From Manduca sexta (taxonomy: Eukaryota > Arthropoda > Insecta > Lepidoptera > Sphingidae): DNA of 64,000 nucleotides. A model generated the notes under the pieces. It was not told the DNA's origin and made no database searches. It saw nothing but the letters and a program-made list of their open reading frames with translations. A program made the translations under genes and the position numbers. The stretch covers positions 4,762,913 to 4,826,912 of the forward strand of contig NC_051131.1 of the NCBI RefSeq assembly GCF_014839805.1, in the 5' to 3' direction. Shown here piece by piece: positions 1 to 12,335 of the stretch. Numbering within the stretch: the stretch's first letter is position 1; every line of letters starts with the position of its first letter.

Positions 1-110
1 GTGTATGTCCGGTTCCAACAGTTCGGCATAATTGTGTAGACTGCCGAGGGGTAACCATCTCTTGTCATTCGACATTATATTGGACCTTATACCATTTTGC
101 TGTGCCGTAT
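1..110 (+). repeat. Dispersed repeat, family D, copy 1 (cut by window edge)
   Basis: The sequence shares phrases such as CCAACAGT, GACTGCCGAGGGGTAACC and TCATTCGACATT with copies near 11.3 kb, 16.4 kb, 39.6 kb and 45.7 kb. It is a common repeat type in lepidopteran genomes as I remember them. Class is unknown. Confidence 0.6.
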
Positions 111-1721
111 CAAAAAAATTGCACTATACATATTTTTAATTATCAAACGTAGCCTGTTAATTCAGGACGATATTGCCTAATTTCAAAGATTGCTAGCCTG
201 TCTTATTTTGTTTTTTTGGTAAAACCAACCATAAAATTTACAGTTTATATTGTCGTTTCAACTAGTGTCAACGTACTATCCTATCGTAAGTAAATATAGA
301 GTTCAATCTAAGCTACCACATTTAAGGGATTTGGTATAAATATTAGAACAAAAGACTTAAGAAACATTTATCATACCTAAATTTATTAAAAAGACATTAT
401 TTCCCACGACCAGACTCATCATAGTAAATCTAATGAGATTTGAAATAAAAAACATTTTTAAAAAGAACAATATTATATTCTTAATTCCTTAGATGATTAG
501 TGAAATGTCTCTAAACATTTTAGAACACACATTTTTTATTTAGTGAAAAATTTAATCAAGCCTTGAATATTTTAAAAGACTTATTTCATTATAATGTTAT
601 ATTTCTTTTAAACTTTCTTTATTTTTCCTTAAAGGTATAATTATCTAGCCGTTTCATAATGTAACTAGGCTAACTATTAAAAAAAAATGGACAATTGTGA
701 AAGTCATTTTAAGACATTTTTATGAACAAATTTTTTCATTACCATGTACCGGAGTTTAAGTCGTAGTTGCCGAGTCCTTAATGATGAACAAAAGGACAAT
801 TTGGAGAAGGTATTAACCGTAAACCCATTATAAAGAGGCAAAGTTAATTAGTAAGTTTGGACATAATATCTGAAACTACAGATCTGATTTAAATATCTTA
901 CAAATTAATAACTGATATTAAAAATATAAAACTGTCGATAAAAATAAATAATATTTATTTGTTTTCATCCATTCATAATTTTATCTTTACCACTTACTTC
1001 CAACGCTGAAGGTAATGTTAGTTACCTATCTACAAAAATATTTTACTTTAGAATAAAAAGCAAACAGGCACAACATGTTCTCTAGGGAGTGACTTTCGAA
1101 AATTGCAAAAGTGTCTCATTAATATTTAACTTTCAACTCGACTCAAGAAACTTGCGGTTCATTGACTTTGTTACATTGTTTAATTTATCATTAGCATAAT
1201 TTGCACAGACCATTTGGTTACCTGAGTTAAGGCACCTTTAGGAAATTAAGTTTGTTATTTAATCAAGCACGAAAGAAACTAATTAATTTATACGAGTGAA
1301 GGCCTTCCTTTAAGGTCCCTAATTTAGTCTACTTAATTATATCAAACTTCTAAATTTTCCGTGGTTTATGGAACTGCTATTAAAAAACACGTCAAATTGA
1401 TAATCTCCTCCTTTTTTTGAAGTCGGTAAATAGAACTATTAAAGAAAAAGTGCTTTTATGAATCGTTAAAGTTTATACAAAGTTTACGTTTGTTTAGGAT
1501 GTTCGGCCATTTGTATACTTTATAGTAAAATGGAAGTCGATTGAACTATAAACGAATATCGATTCTAAGATTGGCAACCGCAGAATTCCCAAATTTCGTA
1601 GTGAATATACGATCAGTCTAGTTCACCGAACTGTATGTTAGAGAACACGATTGCAGGTGATAATTAAACAGTACATAATAGCATCTATGTTTTACTGGTG
1701 GTATGTCTCTTATATTATGTG

Positions 1722-1975
1722 AGAGTCCGCCTGGATAGGTTCCGCCGCAATATCTAATTCTGCCGGCAGTGTGTCACTGTTGTGTTCCGGTTTGAAGGAC
1801 ATTGTAGCCAGTGTAACTACTTGACAAAACTTAACATCTTATGTCTCAGGATGGCGAGCGCAGTGGAATACCAAACAATACTTTGTAATTCAAGGTGTTG
1901 GATGGTGTTTCTACTGTTTACGGGCAGTGGTATCGTTTACCATCAGGCGAACGGCAAGCTCGTCTCTAAATAAAT
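1722..1975 (-). repeat. Dispersed repeat, family C, copy 1
   Basis: On the minus strand this matches copies at 8808-9090 and 23042-23275: GCCGTTCGCCTGATGG, a block ending AACACCATCC, then TTGAATTACAAAGTATTG and CTTCAAACCGGAACACAA. A 63-codon open frame inside it is a by-product of the repeat and not a gene. Its end runs straight into a 19-bp inverted repeat at 1958-1997. Confidence 0.65.
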
Positions 1976-1997
1976 TTTAATTTATTTAGAGACGAGC
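1958..1997. repeat. Perfect inverted repeat, 19-bp arms
   Basis: Arms 1958-1976 and 1979-1997 are exact reverse complements (GCTCGTCTCTAAATAAATT), separated by two bases. The left arm overlaps the end of the family C repeat. Confidence 0.9.
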
Positions 1998-2022
1998 AGA
2001 TTAAACTAGGTCTTAATAATAA

Positions 2023-2054
2023 GTATATTTTAACAAAATTTTGTTAAAATATAC
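2023..2054. repeat. Perfect 32-bp palindrome
   Basis: The half-site GTATATTTTAACAAAA is followed directly by its exact reverse complement with no spacer. It lies only 26 bases after the preceding inverted repeat. Confidence 0.9.
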
Positions 2055-2712
2055 CTGATGCATACACCGCGCTGTTTTAACAAGTACTATAATATGTATA
2101 CATATAGCAAATAATTTGCGATGATTGGAGTAGCAAAATGCTGTTAGTAACAAATATTTAAACACGAAACTATTTTGTATTCATAAGAGGATTGCACGTT
2201 ACAGATTGGACAATATATAGTAAAACAAAATGCGGTTTATTTAACTTTGTACGTAAAATAACAAACTACAATTCCATCAAAACGAACGTAAGAGTAACAT
2301 CAAACAGAGAACGAAGACCTTGAAATAAATAAATCCTTTGATTCAAAGGAAGAAAATAAATGAAAAGGCGTCTCAATCAAGTATGGAAATTGTTGAGGTT
2401 ATATTTCAATTGCTTTAGGTTTCCTTGTATAAATATTCACAAAAAGCTGTAATTTAAAAACCGTTCCGCAAATAGAGTGGAAAAATGGCGGAGGTAGGTA
2501 ATTTGCATACTTAATACTATTTAAATATTTCAGCATCATTTGTAGTTTTAGTACACATGATATTTTTAGTATCATCTTTTGGAGGAATGAGAGATTTTAG
2601 TACATTTCCAAATGTATGTTCAGTATTTAGAAATAGCGGTGTGCGGTGAACATTTTTACATCACAAAGGGGATAAATAAGTAGACGTTTCATCTAAAGGC
2701 AAATGATTACAT

Positions 2713-2872
2713 ACCAGTGGCGAATGGTGATGTTTTCCGAAAAATAACTCGACAATCTATATGTAGGAAATTATATACATAAATGTGGTCTGTGAATCGT
2801 TTAATGGTAATTAGATTTCACATAAATTACGGAAGGGAAGCCGGCAAGAATCGGGTTATATAGAACCTTGAG
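2713..2872 (+). repeat. Dispersed repeat, family E, copy 1
   Basis: The repeat runs from CCAGTGGCGAA through TTTTCCGAAAA to GGAAGCCGGCAAGAATCGG and TTATATAGAACCTT. Related copies lie at 2957-3082 (inverted), 15128-15262 and 16032-16160 (inverted). It forms an inverted pair with the next copy around a spacer of about 85 bases. Confidence 0.65.
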
Positions 2873-2956
2873 CACTGTTACAAACGATTCCCAACACTAC
2901 AAATGAATTGTGGTGATATTGCCACTCTCTGCGAAATATACACCAGTAGCAAAGGA

Positions 2957-3082
2957 TTGTTATTTATATAAAATCTAGCGGTCATTAGAACGATTTTCAG
3001 ACCGCATTTTTGCATATTAGTAGTACCTTTATGGTGTGTCGGTTTCTCTTTTGGAAAATGTTACCCTTCGCCACTGATATAA
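2957..3082 (-). repeat. Dispersed repeat, family E, copy 2 (partial)
   Basis: On the minus strand it reads CAGTGGCGAAGGGTAACATT, then a CCGACAC stretch and ATCGTTCTAATGA, matching the first half of family E. The part with CCGGCAGGAATCGG is missing. Confidence 0.6.
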
Positions 3083-3514
3083 TACACCAATAAAATATCA
3101 ATTTCTTGCGATTGTGTTACCTTAATATCGCGGCAGAACGTCGCTCATTACTTTAATGACAGTAATTATATAGGATTGTATATTTTTTGTAGCCTCCGAG
3201 ATCATGTTTCACCGAGGGGGAGTAATAGTGAGTGACGCGCGGACACGCTCTGGATACTTCGCGCTAATGTAATGTGGCTTGTATTGTGTATAGTAAATGC
3301 GCCATTGTTTTGTAGGATTTCTGTGAGTACGGGAGATCAATCAAACTGCATCTAGTAAATTGTTAATACACCGATTATGGTGGTAGGGGAAGTGCATTTC
3401 AGTTTCTATAAGTTCTGATAAATGATTTAGATTGCCTAGACCACTACTTGACATTTCCTCACCGGCAAACCCACACGACATGATTGATGAAATGACACAT
3501 TTGATCCAACTAAT

Positions 3515-3822
3515 TTACACTCTGTAGTTAGTGTAGAGGGGAACTGTCGAGACGGATGTCGGCAGGTTCAAAACCCAAGGGCACGCACCTTTGACTTTAA
3601 AAAGTTATGTGAGTATTCTTTGTGAACTACCGCTTGCTTTAAGGTGAATAAAAATATTGTAGGGAAACTTGCATACTTTAGAAGTTTTCTATAAGAATTT
3701 TAAAGGTATGTGGAGCTGTCAATCCGCATTAGGTCAGCGTGGTGGACTAAGGCCTAATCCCTGTCGATAGTAGAAGAGGTCCGTGCATAGCAGTGGGACA
3801 GAATATAATACAGGGCTGATAT
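3515..3822 (+). mobile_element. tRNA-derived SINE, family B, copy 1 (near full length)
   Basis: The 5' part resembles a pol III promoter, with an A-box-like TTAGTGTAGAGG and a B-box-like GGTTCAAAACCC. The body contains the family phrases GCTTTAAGGTGAA, CATACTTTAGAAGTTTTCT, GTCAGCGTGGTGGACTAAGG and AGAAGAGGTCCGTGC. Other copies lie at 43130, 44360 and 61615. It is a retrotransposed repeat without coding capacity. Confidence 0.75.
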
Positions 3823-3829
3823 TAAATAT

Positions 3830-6235
3830 AGTTATTTTTTTAATATAATTTTCTCGGGTATATTGTGTATAAATCTAAAAATGTACTTCGTCAATAAAAA
3901 CTTCCAATAAAAAAGGATATCAAAATATATTGTAGGCATTCTAAACCATTATTTTTGTCAGCAAAATCTACAATTCGATACCGTTGAAAAAACATAGCTG
4001 TTAAAATACTGGTCAAACACATATCTATTTCAGTTTTTACGTCGGAATATCTCTTGAAAAGTAACCGCGTCGATATTTCACCTGAACGGCGGTATTTATT
4101 CACCAGCTGTCAAATTGCTTAACAAAAAGCAAAAACTCTTTCACAGAGGGTTTTTTCATTTCCATCACAAAAGAAGGATTGTCGTTTGTCTATTTTAATA
4201 GGTTTCCAAACAGTATGGTTTATGAAATATTGGGATACGTTATACGAATGGACCTATAAAAAACAACCAGAATTTAATGCCTTAAAGATTATTTTAGGGA
4301 ATTCATATTCTCCATCAGCATTATCAACATCATGCCGTATACAATCTAATGTCATTTATTTGTACCGAAAATCATTGAGTTCATTTTGTGAAATCAATCA
4401 GTCAATGAAATCATACTTAGCTTCTTTTGCGCTCCAATACTCATTTCCATAAACATAAGACCATTTAACTATGGTTCATTTGTTATCTTGGTTTTACGAA
4501 TGGTATTGATTATACAACCATTTAAATGTTTTGATTGTTTATATACCTACTGCTTAAACTATCTAAAAGCACCTTTGCGTTTCCTTCATTAAAAAATATA
4601 AGGAATGGTGTAATATCAGATTTATAATCAAAACTGATAATAAAAATAGCTGTCGCGAACAAAAACCTATAATGCATAAATCCGTAAAAGCTAAAATAGA
4701 TTTACGTAGATCACGGTGAAAAATCGGTTCGGTATCACATATTTTACGCACAGCAGAATTTTTTATATGGCACTAGGACGTAACTTCAGATGGCTTTGCT
4801 CAAGTAATATAATGTCTGTTTAACAAGGTCCGGATATGTTTTTAATATAATGATAATATATGTATTTATATAGTTTAAATAAAAGTCAATTTGAACGCAA
4901 TTTCTTGCCAAATTGTTCTTTTTAAAATTGTCTATTCTAGGTTTGAAAAGTATATTTAAATAATCTTGGGGATTTTATACAAATTTAAGATGAATGAAAT
5001 ACACATCAATTTCGAACTAAGGATTCTTTTCTTCTAAACCTAATACCCAATAACGTAAAGTTTAAATTAAACTCAGTAGAAAGTGCTCTTGACTCGATGG
5101 CTTATTTAATGAGTGGGAATGGAATATTGCCGAGCCGCGAATGTCGTCCGAGTTAACCCCTTCATACAATAGAGACGTCTACTTTATGATCTTCTTTTAT
5201 TTATTTTAGGACTGTACTTATCTATTATTAAAATACGTTGTCTGCCTGATATTGTTTAAATATAAGTTTTTGGTTTTAAAATTTATTAACTGCAGTCTGA
5301 AATACATAAATAATAAAATGTAACGTACCTAAAAATGTAGGGAAGTTTTTCTATTTGTTCGTTTTGTTTAATTAGTATAACTAGTCCAGTCAGATTAGAG
5401 TCAAAGATATGGTTGGTTAAGTGATATAATGGCTTCAAAATCGATCTTTAATCTACCCTTGTCTTCATAAAAACCTTTACTATAATAAACTATCGCAAGA
5501 TCGGCGCGGCGAGGCGCATGGATATTATAAAAAAATCCAATCGACGCAGGTTAACTTCGTTACGGGAGCTTGTTCTATCCTCTATATATTGAGTTAGAAC
5601 CGCAATACGTGTGGAGTATTGCAATGAGGTGATTTGTTAACATGGGTAATGGAAATGGACAAATAGGGTATTTGTCAATTTTGATATTGCATTACCGAGT
5701 GAAACCAAATATTTATCTTCATGAAAATATTGCTATACTTAAATAGCAAGTAAGTAGATGTAAAATAAAAAAGTATATTTCAAACAAAATAAATATTTAA
5801 GTCCTAATGCCATACCATTACTACTTTAGGAGAATTCGTCGCGGTGGTAACATCACATTTTCAACCAGAAATATGCAGGCGCGCGCCATATTCGCAATAA
5901 AATACAATAATATAATAAAAAATATACGAAAAATAAAACTGGGATTTTTGTTGAAAATATTTAATATTCATGGATGATTTTTGAAACAATGTTAGCAGAG
6001 TAAAAGGCGAGTATGTGGTTTCATTTATTAATACAAAATCATAATTCATTTTGTGTATTAACGAACATTCCAAGTAATACAAAAATAAAATCTATAATAG
6101 CGAGTCATAAACTCGGCAAAATAGTTTCTTCAAATGGTCTAAAAAGTATTTGCGTTACCCCCGCGTGGAAGAAATATAAGCGAAAGAAAGGAAGAAAGAA
6201 GGAGAAGAAAGAAATATTTATTGCTGGCACAATTT
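3830..6235. other. Intergenic DNA without recognised features
   Basis: This stretch is AT-rich. The open frames at 3891-4103 (-), 4186-4452 (+) and 5861-6082 (-) have low-complexity translations and no motif. I see no gene here. Confidence 0.5.
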
Positions 6236-6239
6236 TAAA

Positions 6240-6820
6240 TAGACAAAATAATAAACTAATTTTCGGATTCTATCGCGGTATTAGTGTTTTATTTTCTCCC
6301 GACGTTTCGAAGACTTTGCAGCCTTCATGGTCACGGGGGGGACTGAGGTGAATTTCAATGTCTAATATTCGCGTAAACATAAGAAATCATTAGACAAAAT
6401 ACTATTAACAAACAAAATTAATGATTTCTGAATCCTTGCCAAAGAACACCGATTCCTGCCTAGGATGATTCGCGAGGCTATTGAAATTAAAAAACACCCA
6501 AATTTCAATAGGGAAGATGGTTGGAAGCTTGCACAAGCCTGGGATCCTGTTCTACATTTAATTAAATCGGATCCCAAAAGACCGGCTGCCAGACCTCAAG
6601 ACACTGTGAGCTCATTCTGCGTAGATCGGACCGTCAACAGATAAAAATTTAAAAAAGTTGTATATTTGAAAATGTAGGTAGATATTGTAACTTTGACTTT
6701 ACGGATGAACAACACCTCAGTCCCCCCCGTGACCATGAAGGCTGCAAAGTCTTCGAAACGTCGGGAGAAAATAATAATATAAAAAAACCGCGATAAAATC
6801 CGTTTAAATAGTTTTTAGTT
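6240..6820 (+). mobile_element. Penelope-like element fragment with inverted end repeats
   Basis: The two ends are inverted copies of about 85-90 bp. The left one includes CGACGTTTCGAAGACTTTG and GCAGCCTTCATGGTCACGG (6300-6340). The right one is its reverse complement at 6717-6800, flanked by ATCGCGG/CCGCGAT. Between them lies a protein remnant like the C-terminal end of Penelope-like retroelement proteins. The same end sequences recur at 60.5-60.9 kb. The class call rests on the protein remnant and on end arrangement, recalled from memory. Confidence 0.6.
6432..6644 (+). pseudogene. Remnant of a retroelement C-terminus (Penelope-like, after the endonuclease)
   Basis: The open stretch of 70 codons reads ILAKEHRFLPRMIREAIEI, then KKHPNFNREDGWKLAQAW, and ends in SFCVDRTVNR at TAA 6642-6644. 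REAIEI...H...NFNREDG is a pattern I associate with the end of Penelope-like GIY-YIG proteins. A TGA lies directly before the stretch, the reverse transcriptase is missing, and there is no start codon of its own, so this is a dead 3' fragment. Confidence 0.6.
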
Positions 6821-6824
6821 TTTA

Positions 6825-8250
6825 TTTCAAAACAAAATTAAACTAAGAGGATTACTATAAGAGCAGCTGGTCTAAGAAGAATAATTACTTGAGTATCTGC
6901 TAAAAGAAATTGTTCTACTTAAATTAAATGTTAAGGGTTTGAAAATGTAATCGGAGTTGGAGATTTTGTCTTTACCAAATAGTGACTGCTAATGAGATGA
7001 TAGAATTTTATTATTTGTAATCGCTATGCGGGCTCCGAAGCACCTGGATATACGCAGGCTAGTCACGAAACCCGGATCACGCGAATGAGTCAGTGATGGG
7101 TTTTTCACCGCCTATGGTTGGGGATATCCAAATGGAAACTTTGGTATTTGTTCCAAAAATTGTAATGTTTATCTATGTCTCATGTAAGATTCAATGCTCT
7201 TACTGAAGATAATGTGGAAGAGAGGCTTACAGCTGACCTTGACATTAGTCTTAGGTAATACCAAGAAAAAGAAAAATACCTGAAGATACGATAGAAGATG
7301 AGGACTTCGCACAACTCAAAAAATAATGACAATCGGTGGCGTCGAAATAACTTCTAACATAATTGGATATCATGCAGAGTTTTATTTATTCAAGCCAGGT
7401 TCATGAAATAACCGTCTTCTTCTAATACCTTAATATCTTCATAAAGTAGACGAGTTCTAATCTTCTCGAAAACAATTTATTCCTTGTCGACATAATAAGC
7501 CTGCAATTGTTTTTCACAAGCAATTTATGCAAACTATAAACTTGACAATGCCATTTAAAAGTTGCCGCGCTGGTCCGAAAACTCGTGGAAGTCACTTATA
7601 TCCCGACATTTGTAACAATGAAGTTTGACAAGGAAGCGATGTGTTATTGAAAAGGAACGATTTTCGCGCGATTTTACCTTATGAGTTACGTTTTTTTCAT
7701 CAAAGTTAGCAAGTTGTTGAATATCTTAAGATCTACGTATGTCAAATTCATCAATCCTTGATACTAAGTACAGATTTTTCAGCACTGCTGTATAATCTGT
7801 TCCATATACATTTGCATATTTTTCTTGCCATATTTTTCTTGGAAAGGAAGTGAAAGTTCAATAATATAAAGCATCAATAACTTAATAAAATAGTTTTAAT
7901 TTTGGTCGTCTTTAGAATTCCACTAATTTATAAAACATTGTTTCTTACATTTTTCGCTTTTCGCAGTCTGGTTTTAAATATACTGATTTACATTTTTATT
8001 CAGAGAGCTGATAAGTATTGATGAAGGCGGGGAGATTGGTTTCTGTATTGAATGGGAAGTGTCTGAGGTGTCGGCGTGCCAGGTCGCGGCCTGTATTCTC
8101 AGTCTGTGTTGCTAGATCATTATTAGATTCATTTACGGAAATAGAAATAATTTTTCAGTCTATGTTTGAACTAGGAGGTTGAAAACGATTTATTTAGCAA
8201 AAAAGATATATTAAAAATATAAATATTTATTAACAGCTATAGCTTAAAGA
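6825..8250. other. Intergenic DNA, one weak repeat-like patch
   Basis: The stretch 7020-7115 (GGATATACGCAGGCTAGTCA) resembles part of family D but is too diverged for a firm call. The rest is AT-rich, with no feature I can support. Confidence 0.4.
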
Positions 8251-8255
8251 CATAA

Positions 8256-8485
8256 TTAATTATTTAGAATAAAGATACGTACCATCTGCATCAGACAACC
8301 AATTCTGTTAACAAATACAAAATTCGTTTCCAATAAAATAACCCAAGACAGGTTTCCGGGAGTTTTTCGGATGTGGTAAGCGTTAAGTGGCGGTCCGTTG
8401 TATCGATCGTCCACACTGCGCAACAAGTGAGGCGCTGCGATACCAGTGCTTGCCGCTCGGCGCACATTAGGCCTGTTAATTGCAC
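8256..8485 (-). other. Coding-like stretch of unknown origin, possible orphan exon
   Basis: On the minus strand an acceptor-like TTTTGTGCAG ends at 8486. It is followed by an open frame reading GAINRPNVRRAASTGIAAPH and then LLRSVDDRYNGPPLNAYH. A possible donor (GTACGT) lies near 8283. The local GC content is above background. I do not recognise the protein. It could be a remnant of a transposon or of a host gene, or chance. Confidence 0.2.
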
Positions 8486-8807
8486 CTGCACAAAACAGCT
8501 GGCACTTGAGCTGGGTACTGGAATATGTAATTGATTTTTGCAGAGTTTAGTCTCGGCTCGACCGTGTGCGGAAAACTGGCGTAATGAGTGTTTCTAAGAT
8601 TTCATACAATTAATCTTTCCTTCTCAATCGTTTTATTTTCTTCATTAAACTTTGACAACGCAATTTTTTCTGGGGTGGTTAATGTGCTATAAAAATTGCG
8701 TGAAGGTAATAAAGAATATCTGAATAATAAAGCAGTGCGTGGGATTGCATCGCCCTTGTCACCGTGAAAGATATTAAGTTATTATTATATTTTTTTTTGT
8801 TGCCGTT

Positions 8808-9090
8808 AAATGATGAGAAGAGTATGCCGGTCGCCTAGTTGTAAGCGATAAGACCGCCATAGATAGTTGCGAACACCATACAGATCTTTGAATTACTTAA
8901 TACTATGTGGTACTCCAGTGCCCTCGTCACCTTGTGACATTAACATGAGAGACCTATGTCTCACAATGCCCTGGTATTTACAACGTTTTCACCGGAACAC
9001 AATAAAAAATGCAAATTGTTGTGCCGGCAAAAATAGACATTGCGGTGGTAATCAAACAGACGTAAGGTTCAGACGTACCACCAAGTAATA
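8808..9090 (+). repeat. Dispersed repeat, family C, copy 2
   Basis: The copy carries GCCGGTCGCCTAGTTGTAAG, AACACCATACAGATCTTTGA and ACATTGCGGTGGTAATC, matching copies at 1.8 kb and 23.1 kb. The 73-codon open frame within it (8867-9088) is not a gene. Confidence 0.65.
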
Positions 9091-9094
9091 TTTG

Positions 9095-11290
9095 CAAAAC
9101 ATTCCTTTCGTGATAATATTCAAATATGTCACATGCGTGCCAGATAACTTGAGCTGCAAATTTTATTACGTGTCAGTCGCATGTAAGGAGATAACGAATT
9201 TTATTTTACATAGAATTTACCATTCGAGTTCGGAATGTGAATATTAAATACAGAAATAGTATGTAATACATCCAAAAAATACAAAATATTTATAAGACCG
9301 AATCAATATCAATTAATAAATACTAGACAGCCACTTCACATCTACATATCACAAGATTAAGGACACAAAGAGTACGAATTTGTTGAAAATTTAAAACAGA
9401 ATTCTTGAGGCATTTAAATCTAGGATTTAATCCAGGTTCTACCGTCATTTAGTTTATTTGCGCACTTTCTAAGATAGCGTCAAAGAAATATATTGCAGCT
9501 GTTACATAAATTAAACGCAAATGAGGAATAATTATAGAAGTAATTTATCCTGCTTTACTAACGTCGTCTTTTCTTTAAAACACAAAAAATGCGGACTTAA
9601 GGCCTCGAGCAGAGGCTGTATATCTTGTCGTCGAGCAACACTATACTATAATAAAACTGTCAACTTTGCTTCTCATAACAGCAATAGTGTTTCTCGGCAA
9701 CAAGTTGACAGGCTGCGCGTCCTCTAAGTCTTAATAACACAAAACCATAAAAAATTTGGTAATTATATATTTCTTTAGTTCTACCATCTGAAACAATATA
9801 TTAGATATTTACATTTTCTATGCTATCCCGTGCATCCGTAGTTCGTAAAGAACTTTAACTTGGTTATTAGACGCTTACATGAACACATGTATGGGTTTTT
9901 TGGTCCTCGAAATTTGGATACGCTTTAACGCTAGACGCTAGCTTCAAATTACAATACTTATTTTGTGAGGGTTATATTCTACATAGTTTTCACTCAAAGT
10001 TTTAGAGCCAATGCACCTTGTAAGAAGACCTTTGACAATTGAATAGATATTCAAGGACTTTGTGTCCATGAAATAAAAGTTTGTGATATATACTTTTTCT
10101 TTTTTTCTCATCTGCATTTATATTATATCGTCATCATCATCAGCCGCAGGATGTCTAACGCTGAACATGGACTCCTTTACTGATTTTTAGATCGCCCTAT
10201 TGGAAACGGCCCGCATGCAGCGAACTTTTGTGACTTCTTCGATCATCTGTCCACCTCGTAGATATATCATATCCTATCATCAGAAGGATGAGCGACATGC
10301 TCGTTCTTATAATTTAGTTCAAAAGAAAACATTTCAGCACACTTACCAAGATAGCATGAATTTTTAATAACATTTTATATTTTGTATGTTAATTTACGAG
10401 TACTTCATTGTTTAAAAACTTTTGAAACTTATCTTTGACTAAGCCACTTAAAATCTCGATTTGTCTTTTTTAAACTATCAGGTGCCGTGTTTTGTTACAA
10501 AGATATTGATATCTATCTATAAATATTAATATTTCTTTTTAAAAACCATAACGTTATATCCACTTTTTACGAAAGAGAGACCTATTATTTACTAACATTA
10601 TTTATTCACTGGAAAATAAGAGTTTTCCGAGAATCTAGAATTGTTCCGCGAAAAACATGTTATGTTCTTGGCCAAATAACATGTTTTGATTGCGTATAAA
10701 ATTTGATGGCGACAAAATGAAAACAAACTATATTTCATTAGAGTTAATTGTTTTTAATATCGAAAGTAAAGAAGTTATTAAATTAAATAATGAAAAAGGA
10801 TTTATTGTAAAGGACATCTTCGAGGCAAGATTTTAAAAGTTTTATTAGAGTAGCCAACTCGCTTAACTAACGCCCGCGGCACTGTTGATCCAATAGTTTC
10901 AATGTGACTTGCTAACTATGAGAATGGAGGACTTACTTGTTAAAGAAAGTAATCACATAAATGTTACAATTATAATATTGTTAGAATTTATACAAGCAGC
11001 AAATTTTTAAAATAAACAAAAAAATATATATGTATTTACTACAATTTATTTATAAAATTATAACTAATATAAATGCTTAGAACTATAGAACATTAAGAAT
11101 AAGCTTGAGATGGCAAGTAGTTATAGCGTGCTAGGTAATAAACTAAAACTAATTATTATCCTTAAATTGTGAGCCGTTTTAGCTACTAAGTAATGAATTG
11201 CCTCACCGAAAGGTATTTTTTTTAATATCCAACTATTACTCTACTAATTTAATGTCTCTAATTGTCTTATTTTTAATCGCCACAGCGTGC
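9095..11290. other. Intergenic DNA, unassigned apart from one repeat at 10.1 kb
   Basis: Apart from the repeat at 10128-10262 I see only AT-rich sequence. The open frame at 9521-9727 shows no domain. Confidence 0.45.
10128..10262 (+). repeat. Dispersed repeat, family F, copy 1
   Basis: CATCATCAGCCGCAGGATGT, then TTTTAGATCGCCCTATTGGA and CATCTGTCCACCTCGTAG. The same order of phrases occurs at 50645-50796, and a related start at 16158. It resembles a common lepidopteran LINE/SINE tail. Confidence 0.6.
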
Positions 11291-11296
11291 AGCATC

Positions 11297-11410
11297 TCAG
11301 TAATTCGGCATGATTGTGTCAAATAGCGTGAGATAGCCATCAGTTGCCATTCGATACTCTATCTAGACGGCATCGCGTTTCCATCAGGTGTGGAGTGCAG
11401 TCAAGTTGTC
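11297..11410 (+). repeat. Dispersed repeat, family D, copy 2 (diverged)
   Basis: TCGGCATGATTGTGTC, GATAGCCATCAGTTGCC and ATTCGATACTCTAT align in order with copy 1 at the window start. Confidence 0.5.
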
Positions 11411-12069
11411 GTGCTAAAATAATAAAATAATAATTTCAAAGTAATATTCTTTGCCGTCTTCAATAAGTACTAATAAAAATGAAATATCCTTCTAATATTA
11501 CTTTGAATACAAAAACTAATTCGCACAGTTCAGGTTTATGGCTAAAAAGCAGGGTAAAAATATGTAAGGAAAGTGCCTAACTTTAGGAAGAGTCCTGAAT
11601 AGAATACAGGGGGCCCATTCCGTCTATAGTAGCATATCTGTCTTTTTGCAATTAGGGCGTTCTAATCGAATGGCAGCTTTTAAAGCCGTATAGGTAAAAG
11701 AGCCAAAAAATCAATTTATGTAAACATCTATCAAAGCTGATACAGAAACGAATGTTTATCAACCTATTTAAAATAAAATATGTATCAAACTTAATATTCT
11801 TTATTCTTTTCTGGTCTTTTCTTGTTAATTTAAATCTCAAATCGAAAAATCTCTGCGATAATGTAGGCTATATCTGAGGATTGATAACCTTTATGATAAA
11901 TGCATTTCAAACGTATATAGTATTGCAGTAACATTATAATACGATTTCAACTGCGATGAATGCTGTGTTGTCATGAACAAAGGATCATTAGATTTTGTAG
12001 CTTAACAAGAGAGATCAAAATATAGTCGGGGGTAAATGATTGCTGGGATACTTGTAACTGCGTAGAGTC

Positions 12070-12335
12070 TCGTCACCCACACACACACACGCACTCACGC
12101 CTTTTATCCTCGAAGGGTAGGCAGAGGTGAATCTAGTACACCCAGTTTGCGCTGTGTGTACTGCGTCTCATGACGTGACACGCGGCGAGCCATATCAGGC
12201 GCAGATTCTAGACTCCAGACTGATACTGAATAGAAAAACCCTATATCACTTTGCCTAACCCAGGGATCTAACCCGAAACCTCAGCACTGCAGGTCATACT
12301 GTAATGCAGTTACGTTAGCAAGGCAGTCTAGTTTG
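12070..12335 (-). mobile_element. tRNA-derived SINE, family A, copy 1
   Basis: The head lies at the high-coordinate end (AAGGCAGTC near 12322-12330, B-box-like GGTTAGATCCCTGG). The tail holds CTCGAAGGGTAGGCAGAGG and lies beside a CA-rich stretch. Phrases such as CAGACTGATACTGAATAGAA tie it to nine other copies. It is diverged and I found no clear target-site duplication. Confidence 0.75.

Noticed and set aside
1782..1973. 63-codon open frame
   Set aside because: It lies wholly inside a copy of dispersed repeat family C.
6300..6345. Hammerhead ribozyme in the Penelope-like ends
   Set aside because: I could not find the conserved CTGATGA and GAAA core in the right spacing.
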